Counted from the first letter of the stretch, positions 1-7,510 are shown. The stretch: 27,526 nt of DNA from DATJHM01 sp035493895 (GCA_035493895.1 DATJHM010000127.1:1-27526), one strand, 5' to 3'. Numbers and translations are program-made. The notes: generated by a model not told the origin, from the letters alone.

Positions 1-2258
1 GCGAACCAGAGATAAAAAAGCGAGCTATTCAGGAGCGCCATGATTGCCTGCGCCGTGGTCTGCTCCGAAAAAAAGAGAAAGCGACCATGAGAGGGAGGCA
101 TCACCACGCCATTCTTTTTATAAAACGGGACAAGACAGGAAGCTTTCGTCCAGTAGTTTGTGGCTTCCTGGTAATAGACAAAATGAGGCGTGGATGAAGA
201 GGAGAGCAGCGTTGCCAGCGTATTTTCTTGTGTATGCGCAAGCGCTTTTGCGAGAATGCGTTCCTGCAACGGTGAAGCGAGCTTGGGGAAGCTCATGAGC
301 GTGGAAGGGCGCGAGATAGTCGTTGGCGTGTACGTAATCAGCGGCAAAAGCGCGGGACGTTCAGCGGAATACCAGCGTTGAATTTTTGTCGTTGCGAGCT
401 GGCAGTGTGCATTCGTCGCACATTGCGCAAAGATCAGAGAAAGGCGTTGAAACGCGCCCTCAAAGAGACGACAGGGAAAAATAGCGAAATTCGCCAGCCA
501 GAGTTGCGTGCTGCGAGAGACAAGAAGGCGACGTAAAGGCGAGAAGCGGTCCGCCCCGCAGACACTCAAAGGGACAAGCAAGCCCAGGAAACTATGTTCC
601 TCTCGACAGAGTGCCAGCGCGCGCTCGATTACCAGCGCATAGAGATTCCCCCGCCCCTGCGTCTGATAGCCAGAGAACAAAGAGCCATATTGCGTCTGAT
701 GATACTCGACAAAGGGAGGGTTGCCAATAATCACCGCGAAACCGCCCTGTTGCATACACGATGGGAACTCCAGGCACCAGTGGAAGGGACGATAGCGGGC
801 GCGCCACTGCGTCAGATGTTCGAGATATTCCGCAGAATCGGGAGTAGATTCACAAAGGAGACCATGAGTGCGGGCCAACAGACTGTCCAGAGAGCGGCAT
901 TGTGCGGCAGAAGCAGAACATTCCTGCGCAAAGAGCGTGCGATCCGGAAGTGCGGGCGGGTGGACGAAACCGACCAGAGCATTGCCCGTGCGAATATGAA
1001 ATGAGAAACGAGAAAAAGGATAAAGATCTTCCGGTCGCTCTACAGAGGAGAGTAGCAGGAGAAAGAGGCAGATCTGGCAAATTTCGACCGCTTCATCCAT
1101 AATATCGACCCCATACAGATTGTGATTGATGATCTGCTCAAGAATAAAAAACGAGCGATTTGGAGCGGCCTCCGCAACTGAGAGAAATGTCTCACAGGCT
1201 ATTTGCTGTTTAGAAGAGAGGAGCGCAGGAGATTGGAGTAGCAGGCCGAAGCGTGTCAGGCAGGCGGCGTAGAGTGGTTGCAAGAGAGAGAGAGCGGCCA
1301 GGAGAAAAGCGCCCGGGCCGCAGGTTGGATCGAGAATCGTGATCTGGGAGAGGAGCGAGTAGAGTTGGAGTACGATCGCGGGATCATGAGCAGTAGTGAT
1401 CGTATCGAGTAAGAGTTGCTGAAGATCCAGATTGGCGTCGATCAGCGCGGCAACTGAGGCACATTGGCCCCGTTGCAGGCGTGTGAGAAGTGAGGTATAG
1501 CGAGCCCGACGGGTTTGAAAGTCCTGCTCAGTTTCCAGAGGGAGGTAATCGGGGGAGCGAAGAGCGCCTTGAATATAGCGATCGGGCGAGGCTTGTAGTA
1601 AGGATAGGAGAGAGCCTGGAGACGAGAAAAACGTGGGCATGCATTGTTCCAGCTTTGTCAGGAGGTAGGGAATGATCGTATTCGTGGCCGTATAGCGCGT
1701 CACATCGGCGCGTGTATAATAAGCCCCGATTTGTTTTTGATCAATTTGCTGTTCAAAAAGTGAGGCCAGGATATCTGGTCCCAGGATGCGTGTAGAGCGT
1801 GGAGATGGGGAAGAAAGGGACCAGTGAAATGTGCCAAAAAAAGCAAAAAGTCGTTCGAAGGCGTGATCGGGAATTGCAAGCGTGGAAAGCTCCGTCTCGT
1901 AAGGATTGAGGGCAAAGAGAGGTAACGCAAGGGTTGGGATTGGTCCAGCAAGATGGGTAGAGGAAGCGAGTGTTTGAAAGAGGGGAAGCAGGCATACGTG
2001 AAAGAATTTGTCCGCTCCCAGATTCGTGCGGATCGTCAGAAGTTGTTGTGGGAGATAGTGTGGATTTTGCGCGAGCAAGCCGTGTGTTTGTAAGAAATAG
2101 AGTACCATCAGGCGGCGAAAGAGAAGTGAGGCATAATGAGAGCGAATTTCAGGTGTAGGGAGGCCCGAAATAGTAGAGAGAAGAGCGAGGCGTTCCTGCT
2201 CAAAGTTACGAAAAAAACGGCGAGGAATGGAGAACGGAGAAGCGGCGGCATGCGTCAT
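1..2258 (-). CDS. Eco57I-like N6-adenine DNA methyltransferase (C-terminus beyond window)
   Basis: The minus strand reads open from an ATG at 2258 to the left edge, about 752 codons with no stop, so the gene is partial. It shows the class I DNA methyltransferase signature: a SAM-binding motif I (LDPTCGPGAF, residues about 308-318), a following NLYGVDIMDEAVE segment, and the catalytic motif IV IIGNPPFVEY (Asn513). A QIGAYYTR motif near residue 190 is typical of Eco57I-type type II restriction-modification enzymes. These proteins methylate adenine at the exocyclic N6 and often carry nuclease or target-recognition regions in the same chain. The start is supported by GAGGA just upstream and by a good promoter. 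No endonuclease motif is visible in the retained part. It could be a solitary methylase, a type IIG enzyme or part of a phage-defence set; the missing downstream region would decide. Confidence 0.88.
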   Translation of the reverse strand, partial: MTHAAASPFSIPRRFFRNFEQERLALLSTISGLPTPEIRSHYASLLFRRLMVLYFLQTHGLLAQNPHYLPQQLLTIRTNLGADKFFHVCLLPLFQTLASSTHLAGPIPTLALPLFALNPYETELSTLAIPDHAFERLFAFFGTFHWSLSSPSPRSTRILGPDILASLFEQQIDQKQIGAYYTRADVTRYTATNTIIPYLLTKLEQCMPTFFSSPGSLLSLLQASPDRYIQGALRSPDYLPLETEQDFQTRRARYTSLLTRLQRGQCASVAALIDANLDLQQLLLDTITTAHDPAIVLQLYSLLSQITILDPTCGPGAFLLAALSLLQPLYAACLTRFGLLLQSPALLSSKQQIACETFLSVAEAAPNRSFFILEQIINHNLYGVDIMDEAVEICQICLFLLLLSSVERPEDLYPFSRFSFHIRTGNALVGFVHPPALPDRTLFAQECSASAAQCRSLDSLLARTHGLLCESTPDSAEYLEHLTQWRARYRPFHWCLEFPSCMQQGGFAVIIGNPPFVEYHQTQYGSLFSGYQTQGRGNLYALVIERALALCREEHSFLGLLVPLSVCGADRFSPLRRLLVSRSTQLWLANFAIFPCRLFEGAFQRLSLIFAQCATNAHCQLATTKIQRWYSAERPALLPLITYTPTTISRPSTLMSFPKLASPLQERILAKALAHTQENTLATLLSSSSTPHFVYYQEATNYWTKASCLVPFYKKNGVVMPPSHGRFLFFSEQTTAQAIMALLNSSLFYLWF

Positions 2259-2306
2259 AGACAATCATCCTCACGGTTTTTTACTTATAGTGTTGTGAAC
2301 TATTGT

Positions 2307-2336
2307 AGTATACCAGATTGAGCCAGTGCTCATCAA
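2307..2336 (-). promoter_or_regulatory. Sigma-70-like promoter for the methyltransferase
   Basis: On the minus strand, TTGATG (2331-2336) and TATACT (2307-2312) are separated by 18 bases. The -10 box is preceded by TGG, which gives an extended -10. It lies about 50 bases upstream of the ATG at 2258. Confidence 0.6.
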
Positions 2337-2382
2337 CTCTGAGTAGGCGCTCCCATTTTATGGGGGTAACACGTACATACTC

Positions 2383-2412
2383 TTGTCAAGAAAGCATATG
2401 ACGTGCTAGCAT
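2383..2412 (+). promoter_or_regulatory. Sigma-70-like promoter for padR
   Basis: TTGTCA (2383-2388), 18 bases, TAGCAT (2407-2412). It is followed by a GAGGAG ribosome-binding site before the ATG at 2455. It is divergent from the methyltransferase promoter within the same 196-bp gap. Confidence 0.45.
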
Positions 2413-2454
2413 AGGAGCCCGGAAGAGAAAGCGTGTAGAGAAGAGGAGAGAGCG

Positions 2455-3081
2455 ATGAAGCAACCCGAGGCATATCCGATCACCTATGGTGTTCTGGGAT
2501 TACTGGAGTATTGGGGGCCCATGTCCGGGTATGACCTCAAGCGAATGTTTGACCATGTTCTGGCGCCTATATGGGGAGCGGTGCACAGCCAGATTTACCA
2601 CGAACTGCGTAGAATGAGCACGCTGGGTTGGGTAGAGATGGAGCGTGTTGAGCAGGAAGCGCGGCCAGATCGTAAAGTGTACCAGATCACGCAGCAGGGG
2701 CGGGAAGCGCTCAGAGAATGGCAGGAACAGCCGCCCGCCATTCTGCAAATGAAAGATGAATTGTTGCTGAAGATTTTATTCGGCTCTTTCACTACTCCTG
2801 AAACCCTTGCAAATAACGTACGCCTCAGTATTCGTGCGCATGAGCAACGATTGCTCCAGTATCGTCAGACGATCAACTATCTGCCGCATAAAGGAGAGAG
2901 CTATCAAGCTGCAAAAAAACCTGATCCTTATGCCAGTCAGGGAGAGGAAGATGCCTATTTCGGTCTGGTTGGCCGCTTCGCGATTGAGTTTGAGAAGACC
3001 TATCTGACCTGGTTATACGAGACACTGGGTATTTTAGAAGAACAGCAAAAGGAAAACGAACAGGAACGTCAGGGTAGATGA
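2455..3081 (+). CDS. PadR family transcriptional regulator
   Basis: This 208-residue protein has the PadR layout. An N-terminal winged helix (residues about 8-85) contains SGYDLKRMF, the HSQIYHELRRM recognition region and a YQITQQGREAL wing. It is followed by a helical C-terminal dimerisation domain of the PadR_4/Vir type (about 95-190). Such proteins are ligand- or stress-responsive repressors, classically of detoxification or efflux genes. The start is set by GAGGAG 7-8 bases upstream of the ATG. The gene is divergent from the methyltransferase and its 3' end overlaps the convergent response regulator gene by 13 bp. The C-terminus is rich in Glu, Gln and Lys. No obvious target gene is adjacent, so its ligand and regulon are unknown. 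Confidence 0.9.
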   Translation: MKQPEAYPITYGVLGLLEYWGPMSGYDLKRMFDHVLAPIWGAVHSQIYHELRRMSTLGWVEMERVEQEARPDRKVYQITQQGREALREWQEQPPAILQMKDELLLKILFGSFTTPETLANNVRLSIRAHEQRLLQYRQTINYLPHKGESYQAAKKPDPYASQGEEDAYFGLVGRFAIEFEKTYLTWLYETLGILEEQQKENEQERQGR

Positions 3082-3473
3082 GAAGTGGTGCAACCAGCGA
3101 CCAGCCGCTCAATAGTGGTTAAGAAATCATCGAGGTCAAAGGGCTTATTAATGAGCGTGATATCGCGTAGTGCAACCTCATCGGAACGATCTATCGCACT
3201 CATGAGCACGACAGGGATCATTTTGAGGGCCTCATTGGTCTGCATTTGATCATAAAGAGCGACGCCTGTCATATCGGGAAGGCGATAATCGAGAATAATC
3301 AGACCAGGCTTTACCTGCTGAACAAATTGGAGTGCTTCCCGGCCAGTGGCCACCAGGCGAGATCGATAGCTCGTCTCCTGGGAAATAGCGAGAGCAAGAA
3401 CCTCGCCGGTCGCAAAGTCATCCTCCACAATAAGGATCAGCGCAGTACGTGTGCGCGTCAATAGCTGTGCCAT
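3069..3473 (-). CDS. Single-domain response regulator (CheY-like receiver)
   Basis: The 134 residues form one receiver domain: acidic pocket VEDD (residues 16-19), phosphoacceptor Asp62 in LDYRLPD, conserved Ser92 (MSA) and Lys110 (NKPFD). There is no output domain, so it probably works by protein-protein contact or as a phosphorelay shuttle. No histidine kinase lies beside it; the nearest in the window is at 9.0-11.8 kb. The gene is convergent with padR and overlaps its last 13 bases. Its ribosome-binding site is weak (GGGA close to the ATG), while a TTGACA box lies upstream. Confidence 0.9.
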   Translation of the reverse strand: MAQLLTRTRTALILIVEDDFATGEVLALAISQETSYRSRLVATGREALQFVQQVKPGLIILDYRLPDMTGVALYDQMQTNEALKMIPVVLMSAIDRSDEVALRDITLINKPFDLDDFLTTIERLVAGCTTSHLP

Positions 3474-3490
3474 TTCATCCCATCTGTGTG

Positions 3491-3519
3491 TATCTATAGT
3501 TACTATTTAGCGATGTCAA
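3491..3519 (-). promoter_or_regulatory. Probable promoter of the single-domain response regulator
   Basis: The minus strand has a consensus -35 TTGACA (3514-3519). Two overlapping -10 choices exist: TAGATA (3491-3496, spacer 17) or TATAGA (3493-3498, spacer 15). The -35 is convincing and the -10 is not. Confidence 0.4.
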
Positions 3520-3970
3520 TATTTCTCAGCTTATCTTAAGTAATTCTAACATTTTCTTAAGAAAATTACAAAGTGAGCAAGGAAAGTATGAGAAAAGACA
3601 CCTGGTCTGTGGGGAAAAGTTCGGCAGATAATTCTTGTGTTACCTGATGAATATCTATTTCGTCAAACATAATAGGCTACCTGGATCAATGTAGCACTTA
3701 TCTATTGTTTTTTTTGTGCTTACGTTTCTATCCCCTCAAATCCAGGTAGCAACCTTTATGCCCATATGGCATACCTTCTTCCCACTAGACAATATGCAGT
3801 TCTCCGTAAGCCAGTGTGCAAAGTAAGGTTGAAATTTGATAATGCACTAATAGATAAAATAATTGTAATGCAGCTGCTTTACAGTATTCTCACAATTATG
3901 CAATTTACTATCACAAAAACACCTCGATTTTATATGTGCTGTGCAAAGAGAAGTTAGAGAAAAGATGTGA
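3520..3970. other. AT-rich intergenic stretch without a convincing gene
   Basis: About 450 bases lie between the response regulator promoter and the DUF6807 gene. The only open frame, at 3766-3957 on the plus strand, has no ribosome-binding site and no recognisable sequence, so I do not call it. The stretch holds an 11-bp inverted repeat (3676-3750), a T8 run near 3710, and a nested dyad: ATAATTGT/ACAATTAT at 3859-3866 and 3892-3899 around GTAATGCAGCTGCTTTAC. The dyad could serve as a 3' end for the DUF6807 transcript. Confidence 0.5.
3676..3750. repeat. 11-bp inverted repeat spanning 75 bp
   Basis: GCTACCTGGAT (3676-3686) and ATCCAGGTAGC (3740-3750) are perfect inverted copies with 53 bases between them, including a run of eight T. 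I saw no target-site duplication. It could be a very small MITE-like element, a hairpin or an operator pair. Confidence 0.45.
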
Positions 3971-4882
3971 TCAAGCCTGACGGACAAAATCCTCGTGTAG
4001 CGTTTCGAGAGCGCTATGTTCAAGCGCATCGTCGAGGAGAAAGATGCGGTAGTGCAGGCGTAGTGGGGTATGGGGCGCAATCGTGTGTGGTTCCGCGAGC
4101 AGGGGCGAGGGATTGATATAGGCGAAGCCGAGCGGGTCCGTCTCATCTGCGTAGTACCAATAGCAGGGATAGCGTAGATTGGCCGGATGATCGAGCACGA
4201 CGATGCTGGAGCGTTGTCCGCCTGGATGTGTGCCGGTCATCTGGACCCAGCGTGCGCGTTTGTGCTTTATGTCCAGATTATGCCGTCCCTCGCTATCCTG
4301 CGCCTGTACATTCTGCCACATTGGAGATGGGCGAAACGAGAGGCCAGCGTATCCGCCCCAGGGTGTTTCCGGGGAAATGACCGTGCGATCGAACGTGACA
4401 GATTGTGCGCCAGTGGTAAAAGTAGCATCCCAATCGATTGTAGCGGGTCCTACAGGGGGAACGTTGATCTGTAATGTGCGTTGCTCAGTTAAGAGTATTG
4501 TCCCGGAGGGCTCGCGATAGTTATAGTGGATCGTCACCCGGGCCTGTCCGGCTTGAGAAGTGATCGTGTCAATACCGACGAACTCCGTACGCCCGTCCTG
4601 TATGCCCTCGGTCGTCTCCTCCCAGAAATTGACGTCATTGAGATACTTCCAGGCGAACCACAGCCCGCGATGCCAGGGATGGTCGGCGGGTTCAAGTGCC
4701 GTCAGCAGGTCACCCTGCGCGGTATATAGTGGGTGAACAAAGGCTTTGCGTCTGTCCGTGGCGTAATGGTACACCAGACGTTCGTGCTCTCCCGCCGTCC
4801 AGACGAGATTTTGTTGTTCGATATGATGTGCAACGAGCGCCTCTGCTTCTGGTGAGGTAGATTGTTGATGATCGTATGACAT
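3971..4882 (-). CDS. DUF6807 (PmoA-like) family protein
   Basis: From the ATG at 4882 the product is 303 residues. The diagnostic block DHPWHRGLWFAWKYLNDVN near residue 80, followed by FWEE and by the WGGYAGLSFRP region, is typical of DUF6807/PmoA-like proteins. These are beta-rich proteins of uncharacterised activity, usually encoded next to Gfo/Idh/MocA oxidoreductases and sugar-catabolism genes. No signal peptide is visible, so it should be cytoplasmic. Reading could extend to a TTG at 4927, but that codon has no ribosome-binding site; the ATG has only a weak AAAGAAA-like one. The usual oxidoreductase partner survives upstream only as a fragment, so the pathway may be broken. Function is inferred from family context only. 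Confidence 0.82.
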   Translation of the reverse strand: MSYDHQQSTSPEAEALVAHHIEQQNLVWTAGEHERLVYHYATDRRKAFVHPLYTAQGDLLTALEPADHPWHRGLWFAWKYLNDVNFWEETTEGIQDGRTEFVGIDTITSQAGQARVTIHYNYREPSGTILLTEQRTLQINVPPVGPATIDWDATFTTGAQSVTFDRTVISPETPWGGYAGLSFRPSPMWQNVQAQDSEGRHNLDIKHKRARWVQMTGTHPGGQRSSIVVLDHPANLRYPCYWYYADETDPLGFAYINPSPLLAEPHTIAPHTPLRLHYRIFLLDDALEHSALETLHEDFVRQA

Positions 4883-4916
4883 TTTTGTTTTTCTTTCGTA
4901 TAGCCGTATTATTGTG

Positions 4917-5099
4917 TCAAGCGGCAATCAGATCGACGTTCTCTAATGCCTGATAACCGATTGCATGGTGATAGGCGATAGCATGTCCTTCTGATACGAC
5001 ACGAACAGGAATTGCGCGACCACATCCGATGACCGCAGCGCGATAAGCAGTGTTTTGAGGTAAAGAGAGAAGAGATACAAGAAGTGGTCGGGCAGGAGC
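4917..5099 (-). pseudogene. Truncated Gfo/Idh/MocA oxidoreductase N-terminus
   Basis: On the minus strand, from codon 5045 to the TGA at 4917-4919, the reading is YRAAVIGCGR, then an SEGHAIAYHHA segment and a VDLIAA end. This is the first beta-alpha-beta (NAD(P)-binding) part of a Gfo/Idh/MocA dehydrogenase, including the GCGR dinucleotide-binding turn. Only about 42 residues of the fold remain before a stop codon; family members run about 330-400 residues. The frame stays open upstream to about 5139, with no good start codon. The fragment ends 35 bases before the DUF6807 start, which suggests that a deletion removed the body of the gene and left the neighbour. I am fairly sure of the homology and less sure of how the loss occurred. 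Confidence 0.65.
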
Positions 5100-5139
5100 T
5101 ATTTCTCTGGATCGTTGAAAGGAACCATCCAGAGAAATA
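5100..5139. repeat. 13-bp perfect hairpin after the XRE gene
   Basis: TATTTCTCTGGAT (5100-5112) pairs with ATCCAGAGAAATA (5127-5139) across a 14-base loop. It starts 5 bases beyond the stop of the minus-strand XRE gene. There is no T-tract on the exit side, so it is at best an imperfect terminator. It also marks the outer edge of the oxidoreductase remnant. Confidence 0.55.
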
Positions 5140-5144
5140 TTGGT

Positions 5145-5540
5145 TTATTGTGGGAGTAGATGTTTGGAGAGCAAAAACGCGCTAAAGTCCACAACGCTAT
5201 CGACGTCGCCCTCATCAAGCATATTCACGATACGTTTGACAACCATACGGCGGGGTTGATTCTGACCGGGGTAGGTAAAGCCAATCGCGGAAACATGTTG
5301 TGGCTCACGTTCGGCGCGGATCTCTTCCGCCATCAGCTCAAGCAGATCGGACATATCGAGTTCAAGCGCCCGAGCCAGGCTCTCCAGCACCTTGGCCGAA
5401 GGATATTTCTGCCCGCGTTCGATCTCGCCGACATAGATTTCAGAGATGCCCGCCTTATCGCCCAGCTCTTTCATCGTTAATTGTCGATTCTGGCGTTCCT
5501 GGCGAATGACCCTGCCAATAATTTCCTGTAAATCGGCCAT
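5145..5540 (-). CDS. XRE family helix-turn-helix regulator
   Basis: This is a 131-residue protein starting MADLQEII. A Cro/C1-type HTH covers residues about 8-66, with the pattern RQLTMKELGDKAGIS, YVGEIERGQKYPS and LESLARAL. A C-terminal tail of about 60 residues has no recognised domain but probably mediates dimerisation. Reading could begin at 5591 or 5549, but the AGGAAGG sequence sits 9 bases before the ATG at 5540 and would overlap the other choices, so I take 5540. Two 17-bp palindromes lie directly upstream, which suggests autorepression and possibly control of the divergent DUF4177-like/clpP pair. A hairpin follows the stop codon. Confidence 0.88.
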   Translation of the reverse strand: MADLQEIIGRVIRQERQNRQLTMKELGDKAGISEIYVGEIERGQKYPSAKVLESLARALELDMSDLLELMAEEIRAEREPQHVSAIGFTYPGQNQPRRMVVKRIVNMLDEGDVDSVVDFSAFLLSKHLLPQ

Positions 5541-5563
5541 AATTGCCATCCTTCCTGGTGTAC

Positions 5564-5609
5564 CTATGCTTACAGCATGGGTTATGAGCAAGCTATGCTC
5601 ACAGCATAG
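5564..5609. promoter_or_regulatory. Twin palindromic operator of the XRE regulator
   Basis: CTATGCTTACAGCATGG (5564-5580) and CTATGCTCACAGCATAG (5593-5609) are two copies of a 7-3-7 palindrome whose centres are 29 bases apart. The second copy is perfect and the first has one mismatch. They sit 24-69 bases upstream of the XRE start and within the divergent promoter region. A further half-like TATGCTATAG occurs at 5626-5635. Confidence 0.65.
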
Positions 5610-5689
5610 TTAGACACTGTCAGTATATGCTATAGGCGTGTTATATTCAAGAAAAGAAACAAGCCGGATATCGAAAGGAGAAAACACCC

Positions 5690-5971
5690 ATGTTCTTTAC
5701 ACCGCCGCATTCAACAAGAATGAGCGCAGAAAAAGAAGAGAAACGAGCAGTACCATTTATTCCAGTTGTCTACGAGCATGCCGAAGCTCAGCCGATCGCC
5801 TGGGAATACCACGTCCTGCACATCAACGCTCTGGAGGAGGCGCTGCCAACCGCTCAGACGCTGAATGAGCTCGGCCAACAGGGCTGGATACTTGTGGGCG
5901 TGCTCAATGAGCAGAGCTCTGGCAAAGGCGAGCAGATCCACTATTACTTTTTGCGCCAGCCGACGAAGTAA
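5690..5971 (+). CDS. Small DUF4177-like protein
   Basis: The 93-residue product has the DUF4177-like pattern: an AWEYHVLHI strand, the helix TLNELGQQGW, then LVGVLNEQ and a C-terminal YYFLRQ strand. These small proteins adopt a compact alpha/beta fold and have no assigned activity. An AAAGGAG ribosome-binding site lies 9 bases before the ATG. The gene is divergent from the XRE regulator and is followed after 94 bases by clpP, with no strong promoter or terminator between, so the two are probably co-transcribed. The first 25 residues look disordered. The reading at 5638-5868 in another frame is a shadow of this gene. Confidence 0.75.
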   Translation: MFFTPPHSTRMSAEKEEKRAVPFIPVVYEHAEAQPIAWEYHVLHINALEEALPTAQTLNELGQQGWILVGVLNEQSSGKGEQIHYYFLRQPTK

Positions 5972-6065
5972 ATCTAGTTGACTGCGCGACATGTTGCATA
6001 GACGTCAGAATGAGAAAAGTAGCTCTTCTCGCAAGGGGAGAGCCCGATCAACAAGGAGAAATACC

Positions 6066-6662
6066 ATGGCAAGCGTGTTTGTGCCAACCGTGATTGAAAC
6101 GACAGGGCGTGGTGAGCGTGCGTACGACATCTATTCGCGCCTGTTGAAAGACCGTATCGTGATGGTGAATGGGACCGTAGAGGATACCATGGCCAATCTG
6201 GTCATTGCCCAGCTCTTATTCCTGGCCGCAGAGGATAGCCAGAAAGAGATCAACATGTATATCAACTCCCCAGGAGGCGCGATCAACGCCGGATTGGGGA
6301 TCTATGATACCATGCGTGCTCTGCCCTGTCCTATCGCCACGACCTGCGTTGGCTATGCCGCCAGCTTCGGCACCATCCTCTTGCTGGCAGGTGACAAAGG
6401 GAAGCGCTATGCGATGCCCCACTCCCGTATTCACATGCACCAGCCCTTGCAGGGAGGATTGAGCGGGCAGGCGACCGATATTGATATTCACGCAAGAGAA
6501 ATTTTGTATATACGCGACGTAATCAACGAGATCATTCACCGACATACCGGGCAATCGATAGAACGCATCAAACGGGATACCGATCGAGATTTCTATATGA
6601 GCGCAGTCGAAGCCAAAGAGTACGGCATCATTGATGATATTGTCACGTTGGCGGAGAAGTGA
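6066..6662 (+). CDS. clpP: ATP-dependent Clp protease proteolytic subunit
   Basis: This is a 198-residue ClpP serine peptidase, which assembles into a 14-mer chamber and degrades unfolded substrates delivered by Clp ATPases. The NSPGG oxyanion strand is at residues 67-71. The catalytic triad reads Ser100 (in GYAASFG), His125 (in HMHQP) and Asp175 (in RDTDRD). The ATG at 6066 has AAGGAG upstream; the frame is open upstream to 5991, but that extension is Ser/Arg-rich, unlike ClpP, and lacks a ribosome-binding site. The nucleophile loop is GYAASFGT, where most ClpP have GQAASMGA. This resembles divergent ClpP paralogues found alongside a housekeeping copy. Its place beside an XRE repressor and a DUF4177-like gene suggests a regulated, specialised protease. 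Confidence 0.93.
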   Translation: MASVFVPTVIETTGRGERAYDIYSRLLKDRIVMVNGTVEDTMANLVIAQLLFLAAEDSQKEINMYINSPGGAINAGLGIYDTMRALPCPIATTCVGYAASFGTILLLAGDKGKRYAMPHSRIHMHQPLQGGLSGQATDIDIHAREILYIRDVINEIIHRHTGQSIERIKRDTDRDFYMSAVEAKEYGIIDDIVTLAEK

Positions 6663-6675
6663 GGGCGAGAGCAGG

Positions 6676-6702
6676 GGGAGTCGGATTGTCTATTCGGCTC
6701 CC
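6676..6702. terminator. Hairpin between convergent clpP and GH16-like gene
   Basis: GGGAGTCGGA (6676-6685) pairs with TTCGGCTCCC (6693-6702), 10 pairs including two G-U, with a 7-base loop. It sits in the 44-bp gap between convergent stop codons, so it may end transcripts from both sides. The T-tracts are poor. Confidence 0.5.
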
Positions 6703-6706
6703 ATTG

Positions 6707-7510
6707 TCAGAGTCGATCGATCTGAATAGAATCGATCTCGAACCATTCCTCGGGCGTGGCAACAGTCCCGAAACGTAGGACGCCGCGTGGGGTCGCGATG
6801 GCATATTGATTATCGAGCCAGGCGACGAAGCCAAGTGGACGTGTGGGAGGATGCGGCACCTGTAGAACGCGCTGACCATCGACCCAGAATTGTGCTGACC
6901 TGTCGCGCCACTCCAGCACATAGGTATGCCATTCCGGCAAAGCGGCAGGAAGCAGTGCCTCCTGTGCTCCCGCAACGCGTTGCAGCCAGTGTGCCGCCGG
7001 TTGCGTATTCTGGCTGAAGAGGCCATAGGCAGTGGAGAGCGCTAAAGGGAGCGCAGACAGCAGGGCAGCGGGACGCATACTATGCACCACCTGCGCCTTC
7101 CATCCCCAGCCGGGGACGTGTGGGACCAGGGCCATATTCGAAGGCGGGGACGCATAGAAAAACCAGAGTGCCTCAGGAAGCATAAGCACATCGCCGCGTA
7201 CAGAGAAGGGATAATTCCAGAAACCGAAGCCGGCCGTGCCGCGCAGCACTCCGTCGCTTTCGCTCGTGCTCGTCTCTGTCGCGGCAGGCAAGGATGAGCG
7301 AGCGCGAACCTCCATGCGCAATGGAGGTCGCCAGGGAAAATGCTGACGGGCCAGCTGGCCATAATCATCGATCTGGGCATCGCCATACTCGCCCGCAGGA
7401 GTGGGGGGAAGAGAGAGACGGAGTGCAGAATGAGCCACAGAAAGCGTCCCCCTGCCGAGACGGGTCTGCGTCCAATGTTCAGAGATAGTCTGCGTAAAAT
7501 CATCAAACAT
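6707..7510 (-). CDS. Concanavalin A-like/GH16-like beta-sandwich protein
   Basis: The product from the ATG at 7510 is 267 residues. It resembles the laminarinase/lectin beta-sandwich fold: FGFWNYPF near residue 95, WFFYASPPSN, then the classical block WHTYVLEWRDR followed by FWVDGQRVLQVPHPP and a terminal WFEIDSIQI strand. The GH16 catalytic signature (ExDxxE) is not seen, so it may bind carbohydrate or be a non-catalytic relative. No signal peptide is evident. The ATG at 7510 has GAGAGGA 7 bases upstream; a GTG at 7531 is open in frame but lies upstream of that site and was not chosen. The gene is convergent with clpP and is followed on its 5' side by the HTH-GAF gene in the same direction, 70 bases away. 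Confidence 0.65.
   Translation of the reverse strand: MFDDFTQTISEHWTQTRLGRGTLSVAHSALRLSLPPTPAGEYGDAQIDDYGQLARQHFPWRPPLRMEVRARSSLPAATETSTSESDGVLRGTAGFGFWNYPFSVRGDVLMLPEALWFFYASPPSNMALVPHVPGWGWKAQVVHSMRPAALLSALPLALSTAYGLFSQNTQPAAHWLQRVAGAQEALLPAALPEWHTYVLEWRDRSAQFWVDGQRVLQVPHPPTRPLGFVAWLDNQYAIATPRGVLRFGTVATPEEWFEIDSIQIDRL

Noticed and set aside
44..1102. Several plus-strand open frames in the first kilobase
   Set aside because: All lie antisense to the methyltransferase frame, which carries motif I and NPPF.
3766..3957. 63-residue plus-strand open frame in the AT-rich gap
   Set aside because: It has no ribosome-binding site and no recognisable sequence, and it overlaps a dyad that fits a transcript end better.
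5977..6010. Separate clpP promoter beginning with TTGACT
   Set aside because: No -10 box lies at 16-18 bases; CATAGA is only 14 bases away.
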